Positions 41,890 to 52,900 of a stretch of 64,000 bases of DNA are shown piece by piece. Each line of letters begins with the position of its first letter. Within the stretch, counting starts at the first letter, position 1. The notes under the pieces were generated by a model that was not told where the DNA came from, searched no databases, and saw only the letters and a program-made list of their open reading frames with translations. Both the position numbers and the translations under genes were made by a program. Origin of the DNA: Microdochium bolleyi (Eukaryota; Ascomycota; Sordariomycetes; Xylariales; Microdochiaceae); assembly GCA_001566295.1 (NCBI GenBank), contig KQ964246.1:2232001-2296000 (forward strand). The letters run 5' to 3'.

Positions 41890-43040
41890 ATGGACGCTCT
41901 GTTCATGGAGGACCGTTGTGATGCCCTCCGAGAGGGGAGCTTCACGAACTTCTTCGTTTCCATGTAGGCACTCTCCTAGCCAGATGTGGTGTTTTTCGGA
42001 CACCCGCTAATGCTTCTCATGTTGCCGTGCCCACAGTCTCATCATCCTCGGCATCCTCATGTCGTACCTCCTTCAACATGTTCGAATCATCTCCCGCGGC
42101 ACATCAGAGGGCATCTCACCGTATTTTGTCTTGCTCGGTGTCACATCCGCCAACGCACAGTTCGGCAACATCCTCACTCTTCCTCAATCACGCGCGGACG
42201 TGATGTGCTGCAAAGAAGTCAGCCCGTTTGAGTGCACCGCAGGCGTGCTCGGCATCGTGCAGATTGGCGCACAGTGGATCTGCTTTGCTGTTATGTACGT
42301 TGCCTCTCTCTCCGCACCCGGCCGTGTCGGCAGGCTGTGCAGCATCTAATTGTCTTCCCAGACTTCTGCTGTTCCTCGTCTTCTTCCGACGGGATGATGC
42401 CGAGGTGGACGAAGAAGAGCTCGAGCAGGACCCGGACAAGCCGACCTGGAGGACCGCACTGATAGTGGCAGCTGTCTGCGTCGTCCACGGCTTCGCAGTC
42501 GTCATCATCTCGGCCTCGTTGTCTCTGGGTGCGCCGGACTATCTGCTCGCTTGGGCCAACTTCTTAGGCATTACATCCGCTGTTCTTGCCGCTGTCCAGT
42601 ACATACCCCAGATCTGGACAACGTACAAGCTCAAGCATGCTGGAAGCTTGAGCATCCTGATGATGTGCATCCAGACGCCGGGTGGTTTCCTCTTTGCTGC
42701 CAGCCTGGGTGCGCGGCTCGGCTGGGGTGGCTGGAGTTCGTGGGGTGTGTACGTCTTGACCGCTTTCATGCAAGGCATCTTGCTGGTGATGGCTATCCGG
42801 TATGAGTGGCAAGCCGTCGAGGACAGCAAGCAGCAGGCCACCCCTGAGAGGCCGCACTACAACAGACGGACCACGCCAAGGGTCCTGCCCTCCCCAGGAC
42901 CATACTCTGCGCATCTTCAGGCGTACGGCGACACGCAAGAGGAAATTGAGCGAGCACTTGATCGCGAGAGCGTACAAGGATTTGGGGAAGATCAGCCATT
43001 GCTCGCACCTGGTGGCATCGGAAGCTCCGGAACGCGTTGA
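41890..43040 (+). CDS. PQ-loop repeat membrane protein
   Basis: Three exons, 41890-41963, 42037-42294 and 42362-43040, encode 336 residues. Introns are 73 nt (GTAGGC, GCCCACAG) and 67 nt (GTACGT, TTCCCAG). It begins MDALFMEDRCDALREGSFTNF. Seven helices are expected. The first PQ-like element is in LQHVRIISRGTSEGISPYF, and the second is the clear VQYIPQIWTTYKLKHAGSLSILMM. PQ-loop proteins carry amino acids or sugars across vacuolar/lysosomal or other membranes. A Cys pair (MCCKEVSPFEC) lies in a loop. The C-terminal cytosolic tail has PLLAPGGIG, a dileucine-like signal (EDQPLL) that would suit vacuolar sorting. The substrate is unknown. Confidence 0.85.
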
Positions 43041-44167
43041 GAAGCATGCGGGGGAGCCTCCATTTGCTTGGTTTCGGCGATGTTGGATTGTCATTGTCCT
43101 TCCGATGGACTGGTCTGCGCCTACAGATATGATTGCTGGTACTCTGCTATCCACGCACACAATGCACGCATGCGATTTCATATGTTCTCGCTGTGCCTGA
43201 CCTGGAGACTACACAATCAACAGTCCTGCTTGACATGTTCTTACGATCTTTCACCTTGGTGCTACGCTCGTATGCGTAAGCGTAGACATTGGGCTGTGTG
43301 TAGCTGGCTGCTGTGAGTCACGAACAGTGGCCTCTGCTTATGACGGGTCCTTGGACGCGTTGTAATGGGCCAATGATTTGTCCTTCACTTTCACACGAAG
43401 ATGGGGTTTGATGCTGGCTGCCAAAATGGGGCAGCAAATGACTCTTCTCAAGATGGAGACCAGGCAGCAAACAACTGTCTGCTATGCTACTGTCCCGAGG
43501 TCAGCGTCACGAATCCGCTCGGTCGAGCTCACAGCCCTCGTGGGGATCTCCAGCTTGTGATTGGCCGATAAGCAGCTGCGAACCTGGGTTAATGGCTTGC
43601 AGCTTTAGCGTCCAGAGACGAGACTTCGATGTGTCATCGAAGAGCCTCTCAAAGGTACGGCTCTGACATGTAGCTTGAGCCAACAGCGACGTGTCCGCCA
43701 AAAGACAGAACAGACACGAGGCGCATGAAATAGCCCTCCAGACCATAACGCATGTAAGAACTGGTGTACAATGGCGGTTTCCAGGAGCCAACCTGCTGAG
43801 TTCAGATGTGCTCGATGGCTTCAACTTGCTCAGTCTTGCCTAACACACCTCAGCTCAGATACCTCCTCACCAGGTACTGCCCCTGTGTCGCGCGTGGGTG
43901 ATGAGGAGGAATGCGCCACTAGCCCGGCGCGATCCCCCTCTTCGGACGACAAGGTCCTGTATCAAAGCCGATACAAGCCCACAATATACTCACTCGCTCC
44001 CGAGGCCGCCCGTGATCCAAGATGTCTTCTTCAACCAGCCATTGTTTCCAGTCGGTTACTGTTCCTTCCACCTGAATGCGCAGGCTCTTGCAGCACCGCA
44101 CCTTGTCTCAAAATCCTGCATTCACACCGACGTAGAGGCACCGTTTGCACTTGCCTACCCGCACACC
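43041..44167. other. Intergenic
   Basis: This is 1.1 kb between two genes on the plus strand. No gene is recognised. The last 300 bp contain an open frame in phase with the R3H gene, but no ATG with better context than 44168. Confidence 0.4.
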
Positions 44168-45412
44168 ATGGCGATATTCAGCGCTGTACCCCCGCCTCCG
44201 GGCCTCCGGGGCGCTTCTCTTCAGGACACGACAACCTCTACGACCGCCACCAACCACGCCGACAACCTCGACGCCGACCCCACGACGAGCAGCACCATCG
44301 ACATTGAAGCATGGGCCGTGTCCGCCATCGAGTCCCTCCGCGTGTCGCCGGTGGCGGCTGCCGCAATGACCACGGTGCCCAGGCCAAAGCAGCAGCCCCT
44401 CTCAATCCCACTTGACGAAGACCTCGCGAAGACGAGAAAGGTGTCGATAGACCCTCGCGCGAAGAATAATGCTGTGACTCCGCCACCGCGGCCGGCATCG
44501 AGGCGCGACAGCATGAAGCGCCGAGACTCGCTGATCATTGGCAAGGAGGGCAGTCGCCAGCGTCGCAGGTGGGAAAACGGTGCGTATCATGCCACATGGA
44601 ACCTGACTCGAAATGGTCTTCTGGTGTAAAACTTGTAGTGTTGATTGGCGCATTGTCTCTACAGACCGTCTCCTCCACGTTCCCAATGTACAGCCCCCCG
44701 AGCCAATTGACTGGGAGCACCGCCCGACGCACCCCGTCGTCCACGTCCCCTACCAGCTTGCTTCGGCCTGGGATCTGCATGTGCGCGCGCGCGTCGAATC
44801 CAAGACTGCTGCTGCAGCACGCCGCAAGCAGACACAGACGCGGACCCTCGGCGATGAGCACGTTACCGGCCGCGTGCCTAGGGAGCTCTTTGTGCGGGCC
44901 AAGAAGGTCCCCGCGGTCAAGACGTGGGTGAGGTCGCTCGAGGAGCCCGTCCGCAAGTTTCTGGTGGACCGTGAGGTCGCAAAGCCTGCTGCGCCGGCGC
45001 ACGATGAATCCGAGAGTAGCAGCACCGAGGACGAAGAGATTGTCTTTGTCGGCCGAAATGGCACTATGCGTGATGGCTGGAAGAAGGCCAAGCGCGAGAC
45101 CAAAGGTCCCGATGCGGCAACTCAGGAAGGCATGATCTTCGATGCTCTTGGTGACGATGATGAGAGCAGCGCTTTCAAGTGAGTTGCTATGTCAACAGTC
45201 TGGCAATAGCTCCGTGCTAATGACTTGCGTTCAGGCGATGGATTACCCACTCCATCTCGGACTACTATGGACTTACATCACAGTCGGTTCTTGTGGGGAA
45301 CCCGAAGCGCAAGGTTGTCTACGTCAGTGTCAAGACTTCAGCGTTGCAGAAGAATCACCAGCTAGCCCCCGATGTAGCTGAGCTACCCCGTCCACTATGG
45401 GAGCTTTGCTAG
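44168..45412 (+). CDS. R3H-domain protein with R3H-associated N-terminal region
   Basis: Three exons, 44168-44579, 44665-45178 and 45235-45412, encode 367 residues. Introns are 85 nt (GTGCGT, CTACAG) and 56 nt (GTGAGT, branch GCTAAT, TTCAG). The start is MAIFSAVPPPPGLRG in context CACACCATGG. A basic region RRDSMKRRDSLIIGKEGSRQRRRWEN leads into an R3H-associated segment, PEPIDWEHRPTHPVVHVPYQLA. Then come GRVPRELFVRAKKVPAVKTWV and DEEIVFVGRNGTMRDGWKKA. The R3H-type core spans the second splice: EGMIFDALGDDDESSAFKRWITHSISDYYGLTSQSV. R3H domains bind single-stranded nucleic acid. The protein ends shortly after, at LPRPLWELC. Its role is unknown. Confidence 0.85.
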
Positions 45413-46868
45413 CCCTAGAGACGCGTGCCTACCTGCTTGAGTGCCTGCGGAGGCTTTGCATGCATTGTCACATCTGTATCATTCTTCTTCTTATGCCCAC
45501 AAAGAGTAAGATCTTATTCGTTCCGGAGACCAGTTCTGGATACACACAAGACTAGCACAAGATCTTCGCATTTAGATAACAACATCACTCAAAGACAGTG
45601 GCTGGACACGCTGGAGGTATCTCTCCTGTCCCTGTGCCACCCTCATGCAGCTCTTACGCGCCTTGACACTGCAAGATAGGCCAGCTGCATCTGCAGACCG
45701 TGACTGTGGCTTCAGCCAGAAATAGATCTGCCCGGCCCGGCCGTGCGAGCCGAGCGTTGGCTGTCAGCGACAGAACCCCAGGTGGAGTGGCTTGTTGGGG
45801 CACGTGCGAGGCCGACTTCGGTGAGCCCTGACCTCGGGATTACTCGATCCTGCATGCTCCGGTCGGCAGCACAGCATGTTGCTTGTGCAGGGAGCAGGCC
45901 TGTTCTTGGGCCTCCCTGCGTGAGCCTGGCTGTGGTTTCTCGGGTGGTGTGTACTGTCAATGCCTCGTGGTCGATGGCGGTGTAGGTGAGTTCCGGACCA
46001 GGACCGAGCATCAGCCCGTTTCCCCGCACGCGACGACTGCAGCCCATCACCCCAGGCAAGATTCCCCGCGCGGAGCCAGGCTCAACTTCGGGACGTTGGG
46101 AGGCGTCGGGTGTGTCGCGCAGAGGAGCTGCACCGCATCTGCAGGCATCTGCACCTCTATTGATTGGGCCGCCTGGCGAGGAGAGTCGCCCGGGGCATGG
46201 CATGGACCCTTGGCGCCTGCTCCGCCGGTCCCACTGGTGATGGGGACGAGCCGAGCGCAGGACGGACGAGGAGGACAAGACGAGGCAAAGACCAGTCCGA
46301 CCCCACTCCCGAGGAGAAGCCGTACCCCGTTTCGCGCTACACGACGTCGTCTTCCTGCCGGGCATTTGCCGCCGCCCGCATGTCGAGGCAGCGCAGATAG
46401 GAGATCTGCATCGTAAGCCAACGCCAGGGTTTCCACTTATGGGGCCTCTCTTTCCGACGTGTGGCTGCTGCTGCGTACTGCGTGGGCATGGCTGCGTGAT
46501 CTGTGGTTTCTTTCCCTCTTCAATTCTGCCCGCCTGCTTTGCCTTGTCCCTTCTCTGTCCCTTCCTCGCAAGAGGCCAGAGCGATTCGCCCGCGTCGTAG
46601 CATCGCATTCCCACAGAGCCTACCGCCTGCGAAGTCGGTGTGAACCGCCGTAGCAGTTCGTGTCGTGCATAAATCTAGTGCCGACGTCCGGTGATCTCTG
46701 AATTAGAGGTTTTTCTTGTCAATCAGCGTGGGAGAAAACGACTGTGTCCGTACTACGACATTTTCGAAGTCTCACCAGAGGGCACGATTCCACGGACAGG
46801 CACCAAATCGAGAAGGGAGGAAAGACAGCGAGGTTGCGGAAAGACGCAAGTCGATCGTGAAGCGCACG
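45413..46868. other. Intergenic
   Basis: This is 1.46 kb between the R3H and MFS genes. A 300-codon frame on the minus strand (45712-46614) is Arg/Pro/Ser-rich, lacks motifs and overlaps long frames on the other strand, so I treat it as chance in GC-rich DNA. Confidence 0.4.
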
Positions 46869-48956
46869 ATGTCGTCCGTTCGGGCCTCGAGGTCTGAAAA
46901 GGACCCCAATGCCTTTCCATACAAACAATTGACTATCCTAGGTGAGAGACTCCTTGCTTCCACACATTACATCATGAGCATGTACTAGCTATCCCCTGTT
47001 TATGATTCTTTCGTGGCGACGACACTCACACGGTCTCTCTCACAGCTATCTGCCGCTTCAGCGAGCCCATCGCCTTCAACTCGATCCTCGCCTACACGTA
47101 CGTGCTCGTGCGGGACCTGCGCGGCACGGAGCAGGACGCCGGCTTCTACGCCGGCCTGCTCGTCAGCGCGTACGCCGTCGCCGAGGCCATCACGGCCATG
47201 GGCTGGGGCGCCTTGTCGGATCGGTACGGCCGCAAGCCCATCGTCCTGATCGGCCTCGGTGGCGTGGCTCTCAGCTCCCTCATCTTTGGCCTCGCCCAGT
47301 CGTACTGGGTCGCGCTGCTCGCGCGGTTCATTGGAGGGGCGCTCAATGGGAATGTTTCGGTATGTGGTTCTCGAGGTGTTTTGAGCGATGGGTGAAGGGC
47401 TAACCAATGTTTGTGCTCGAATACAGGTCATGCAGACAATGGTTGCGGAAATGGTCAAGAACCCTGAGCATGAGCGTAAGGACCCCTCGCAAATCATTAA
47501 GATCCCTTGGCAGACTGAACATAGCACTGACCGAGGCAACTATCTTGATACAGCAAAGGCATACGCTACCCAGCCCTTTGTCTGGGTCCTCGGCGGTATC
47601 ATCGGATCCGCCATGGGCGGTTACCTCGCGCAGCCCTCGCATTTCTACCCGGACATATTCCCCGAGGACGGGCTCTTCGGCCGATACCCATACCTCCTGC
47701 CCAACCTGGTCGCAATGATTGCCGTGATAATCGCCATAATTCAGGGCATCTTCTTCCTCGAGGAGACCAACCCGCGGGCTGCCAGGCGCGGCGGCGGTGC
47801 CACTGGCGCGGGCACGGGTATTGGGGCCACATACGACGACGATGAGGTCGCCATCAGCGACGAGGACGAAGAGGATGTCAACGGCGGGGTGAATGGACCC
47901 CACGATGAGGCCACTGCGCTGCTCAGCGAGCAGAGGGTGGCTCGCCTGAATGGGCGGGCGAAGCGGCATTCGAGTAACGGCAGGGCCGGCATACGTGCGC
48001 CGTCCGAGAGCCGGATCAAGGGCCCCGTGTTCATGGAAGAGAGTCTGCCGCTGCCGATCGAGCAGACATTCGACATCCGCCGCTCCTCGATGAGCACGCT
48101 CGCCTCGTTCAAAGCCGACAACATCCGGTCCGGCTCAGTCCAGCCAAGCGGCCTACGCAACTCACAACAGGCTGCCTCATCCTCCTCCTCTTACGACGAC
48201 GAGACGGAGTACGACGGCCCGGTCTGGAGCTTCAAGATCCTCATGCTCATCGTCGCCATGGTCCTCGTGTCGTACCACCAGATGGCCTTCAGCGCGCTCT
48301 TCCCGATCCACCTCCTCGACGAGCCCGCGGCGGGCCTCCCCTCCCTGCACCCAGGGCAGATCGACTTCCGCGGCGGCCTGGGGTACACGGTGCACGACGT
48401 GGGCTCGTACCTCGCCTCCAACGGGTGCATCGCGCTCTTCATCCAGGCCGTCATCTTCCCCGTGTTCGTCGCCCGGGTCGGCGTCTGGCGCAGCTTCGTC
48501 GCCATGGTCATCCTGTACCCGACCGCGTACGTGCTCATGCCCTTCATCTCGGCCATGCCCACCGTCGAGCTGTCTTCGCTGGGGCTCACGCTGAGCCTCC
48601 TGATGCAGAGCTTCTACGGCATCATCGCGATCCCCTGCGCCCTCATCCTGCTCAAGGACGCTACCCCACACGCCACCGTCCTCGGCAGGGTCAACGGGCT
48701 CGCCATGTCCGGGTGCTGCCTGGCGCGCACGGTCGGCCCGCCCCTCGCGGGCATCATCTTCAGCTCGGGCGGCAGCGCCGCCGCGTGGTTCAGCTGCGCT
48801 GCCGTCGCGGTCGTCGGGGTCCTGCAGCTCTTCTTCATCCCGCACAGGGAGAAGAAGAAGAGCAAGCGGGGCGCGGATGAGGTGGAGGATGCTGTCGCTG
48901 CGGGTGAGGAGGAGCAGCAGCAGCAGCCGCCGCCGCGGGTACATGTCGAGGCGTGA
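46869..48956 (+). CDS. MFS transporter, DHA1-like with long central loop
   Basis: Four exons, 46869-46941, 47046-47359, 47427-47475 and 47554-48956, encode 612 residues. Introns are 104, 67 and 78 nt. The product starts MSSVRASRSEKDPNAFPYKQ. The first membrane half begins AICRFSEPIAFNSILAY. The DHA1 loop motif is WGALSDRYGRKPIVLIGLG, with FIGGALNGNV and EPKAYATQPFVWVLGGIIGSAMGGYLA after it. A long acidic/Ser-rich central loop separates the halves. The second half includes YHQMAFSALFPIHLL and GLAMSGCCLARTVGPPLAGIIF. Related fungal proteins are annotated as drug-efflux-like or vacuolar transporters; the substrate is unknown. Intron 3 (47476-47553) is 78 nt and in frame, so retention would insert 26 residues. 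I splice it because EHEPKAYA then restores the family motif. Confidence 0.88.
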
Positions 48957-49917
48957 GTCAGGATGTGCGAAAGGGTGGAGGTCGTCGCCGTCGTGTGTGC
49001 ATCAAATCTGGGAGGCCACCCACATAAGGAGTTACAGGCTGGAGTACGATCAACAAATACATAATCGTAGAGAAGAGAAACGGCAACACAGAATCTTGAT
49101 ATTATCTTTGTTTCTATTTGTGTCGTTGAGTTTCCACATCTGCGATACGGAAAGATGTCGATGTACTTTCTTAAAAAATTTCTTAGAAAGGACTTCAATT
49201 ACGTATCATTATTTCATATCACGGACTCACACTCGGTAAGCATGTCCCCGGCGCACATCTACGATTTGCCAGCAATCTGGAATGAGCGAAGCATAATCAT
49301 CCTAAACGAAGAGCTCAAACCTTCGTGGCGGCGTTGTGCGTGATACGGCTATGGTGCAGTTCTACTCGATGTTCACCTGGACAGCGCCGAGGCCGTTGTC
49401 TTCATGGCCAACTTGCCTGTGAGGGCTTCGGGAACAGGGCCTAACCGTACTAGAGGAAGGGCGTAGCCTGGAGTGTAGGTTTCGTTGTTTGATGATGCTG
49501 GATAAGGCGCTGCACATGAGAGAGTAGACTACGCTCAGCAGCTGTGGGCAAAATCAGATTTTGCGAAGTGACGGTGTACCGCAAATGCCTGTGGGACGAG
49601 AGCAACTTTGTCCCGAAACTTGAATTCACCAATCAAGCACAGGAGCCTTAATACTTTCAATACTGCCCATACAACCAATGTCAGAATCATTTCTATTACT
49701 TGCCCAAGTGTGTGTGCGGCCGTTGATGGGTGACCGGACCGCTTCGCACGTGCCCAAACGTGCTTCGCGGCTCTCTTAATACATGACTAGGGAAACCGAC
49801 GTTCCCGTCCCTCTAAACTCATTCTTCGTCCACGACATCAGAACAACGCAATAGCTCAAGCATAATCAGCCAACTCCAGTGTATGTACAGCATCAACCTT
49901 CAACATTGTCCAACTCT
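48957..49917. other. Intergenic, convergent 3' ends
   Basis: This is 961 bp between the MFS and FAS2 stops. It is AT-richer than the coding neighbours. No gene is seen. Confidence 0.4.
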
Positions 49918-52900
49918 TCAGAAGCTGGCGACCGCGATAGCAATCGATTGGTCGTCAGAGTGCGAGATGGAGACAGTGACTTCCGTCACGCCTGCCTTCT
50001 TGGCGGCCTCGGCGGCATCACCGTGGAGCTAGAGAAATGTCAGTCAGAGTCACACGCGAGAGGGTATATCAGATTAACTTACCGAAACAATCGGTGCACC
50101 TTGCTCATTGGCCAGGATCTCAATGTCCTTGAGAGGCGCGCCAGCGCCCTTGCTCTGCACGCCGAGACTCTTGAAGACAGCCTCCTTCGCGGACCAGCGG
50201 CCCGCGAATGAGCTTTGAGGACTCGCGGCCTTCTTGCAGTACGCAATCTCGTTGCTGGTGAAGTTGCGCTCCACGAAAGTCTCGTTCTCGATGTTGATGG
50301 CAGCAATGTCTTCAACGTCGACGCCAATCTTGCTGTTCTTGCCAGCCTGGAGGGTCTTAGCAAGCCCCTCGACCATGTCCCTTGTCTTCTTCGACTTGGG
50401 CAGCTTAGCAGCAACTGCCTGCTTGGCAAAGTCGGAAGCATAGGTGAGATCCTTGCTCTTCTTCTCGACAGAGACGCGCGCGTCGGGGTTGAGAAGAACC
50501 TTGCGCAGCTGCTCCTCGCTGTAAGGAGAGTGGTCCTTGGCCTGGAAGATGGTGTTGTTGATCATGCCGTTGTGCAGGTAGCGGTAAGCCTTCTTGTGGC
50601 GGGCGTTGACCTTGGCAGCATAGGCGTTGTAGGTGGCCTCGTCTAGTACAGCATACAGGTATCTGGGGTGAATACCGATGGCCTGGGCTCCCTTCTGGCC
50701 GAAGCCGAAAGAGGTGACAGAGAAAGCCTTCACACCATCAGTCTGGATGCTGCGGCTGGGGTAGACGATGAGATCGAACTGCTCCATGACCTCATCGACG
50801 TTGTCGGCGTTGCGGTTGCCAGGGACCAGGCCCGAGTTCAGCACCTGCAGACAGCCGTTAAGCATCCACGCACCTGCGGCACCCTTGGGATGACCGGTCA
50901 GGTACTTCTGGAAGATACCCAGGACGGCGTTACCCTTCTTGCGGCCAAGGTGGCGCAGCTGCTCGCAAATAACAGATGACTCGTTCTTGTCGTTGGCCTT
51001 GGTAGATGTACCGTGGAAAGACGCAACATCGAGGTCGTCGATAGTGAGACCCCAGGTCGCGAGAGCGCCACGGAGAGGAGCAATGCTGTTGTCCTGCTTC
51101 CAGAAACTGTTGCCAAGGCTGCGCAGGACCTCCTTCTCCTGGCGAACAGCCTCCTTCTCAATGTGGACGGCTCGGTCCTCGGTGTACTCTTTCTCGTTGA
51201 CCTCGCCACCCTCAGACTTGATCGCGGCGACTTCCTCGTACAGGTATTCGAGCTCGGACTCCTTCCACTGTCGGATCTGCTTCTTGCGGAGCTCGATCTG
51301 GCGACGGCGGTACTTGATGTCTAGAAGAGGAGAGGGGAACTTGCCAGCGTTCTCACGAGCGGTAGTCAACACACCCTGGCCAGGAGCAGGCACAGAGCGG
51401 CCGATCTTGTCACTGGCAGTAGTGGTGAGAGCGAGAACACCATAGATGGGCAGACCCATGTCCAAGGCTAGCTGGGCAGTCATGATGAGCTGGATACCAG
51501 AGCCCTGAGACTCCATGAAGCCATTTCTGGTCGTGGTTGTGGGGCGCGACATCTCCTTGGGAGTGCGGCCGTGGGCGAATTCGTCAAGAGCATTGCTTGT
51601 GGCCTTCATGTTGGCGAATTCGTACGAGCCCTCCTCATTGAGTTCATCAAAACCACCGACCAAGCAGATGCGTGCCTTGCCCTCCATGATGGTCTCGTAG
51701 CCTATGTCGACGGATTCGACAGCGGTAGCACAAGCACCAACAGGGGTCTTGATGGGACCAGACGACGACAGGAGCAACATGTTGACCCACGCAGCAGCGG
51801 TGTTGATGAAGGTCTCCTGCAGGATATCGTTTTGCACAGGACGGTCCATGAGGCGATCCACATGCATGCTGTGGATAGCATTAGAGCCACCCATACCAGC
51901 ACCAATGCAGTTGCCCACTTCTGAGACGTGCACGTATTTGTAGAACTCATAGGGGTCGGTGATACCGGAGGCGAGGAGACACTCAGCGACCGATACGAGG
52001 ACAAAAAGGGTTGCGCGGTCAACCTGGCTGATGATGTCTTCGGGGACACCGTACTTCTTGGCATCCCACCCAGTGGGGATCTGGCCAGCAACGAGACGGT
52101 CGAAGCGGAGAGCTTTGGGAACCCAGAGGGTAGCACCCTGCTTCATGCGAACAATGTACTCTCCACTCTCGGGGATCTCGAAGATCTCGGCCTTTTCGCC
52201 GTGCTCGCGCTTGAACGCCTCGGCAGTCTCCTTTGAAGTCTCGAAAGGCTCGAGGTCATGCTCAATGACCACCTCCTGCAGAAGCTGCTTCTTGTTGGGG
52301 TCATACCCGCCGAAGAGCTCAGGCTCAATGAGACGAATACCAGCGTGGTCGAGAATGTGCTTCTCGTACTTAGCCTTGATATCCTTGTCATCAACGGGCT
52401 CACCAGACTTGGCGTCGACCCAGCCAGAGTAGGGTTGGCCCTTAATGGGGCCGTTGAGGTGCTTGATGAGACCCATGATCCAGGCCATCTCGACACAGCC
52501 TTCCAGGGAGAATTGGCCATAAGCCTCCATCTCCCAACGGGTTCTCGAGTTACCCCAGGGACCGACTTCGGCGAAACCGGTGACGACAACCACCTTGTCG
52601 AGGTCAACCATGCCCTTGAGGTTGGCATTGAGAGGCTCGATCTCCTTCTTCCAATCCGGGAGGGTGGGGAAGTCGAACTTGAGGTTGGCGCGGGGCTCGA
52701 CCTTCTTCTGCTTGTACAGAGTCTCGGAGTCCTCGCCGTTGACAATCTTGTTCTCGATGGCAGTCTCCTTGGACACGGCACGACGAGTCTCGCTGGTCTC
52801 CATGATGTCCTTGCGGAGCTTGGTCATGGTTTCGTTGAGGTTGGGCAAAAAGTGGAGACCGCCGTTCAGGTCGGCGAACACGGGCTCAACCTGGCACAGG

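Noticed and set aside
45712..46614. 300-codon minus-strand frame
   Set aside because: Low-quality composition, no motif, and overlap with frames on the plus strand. It lies in a leader/intergenic context.
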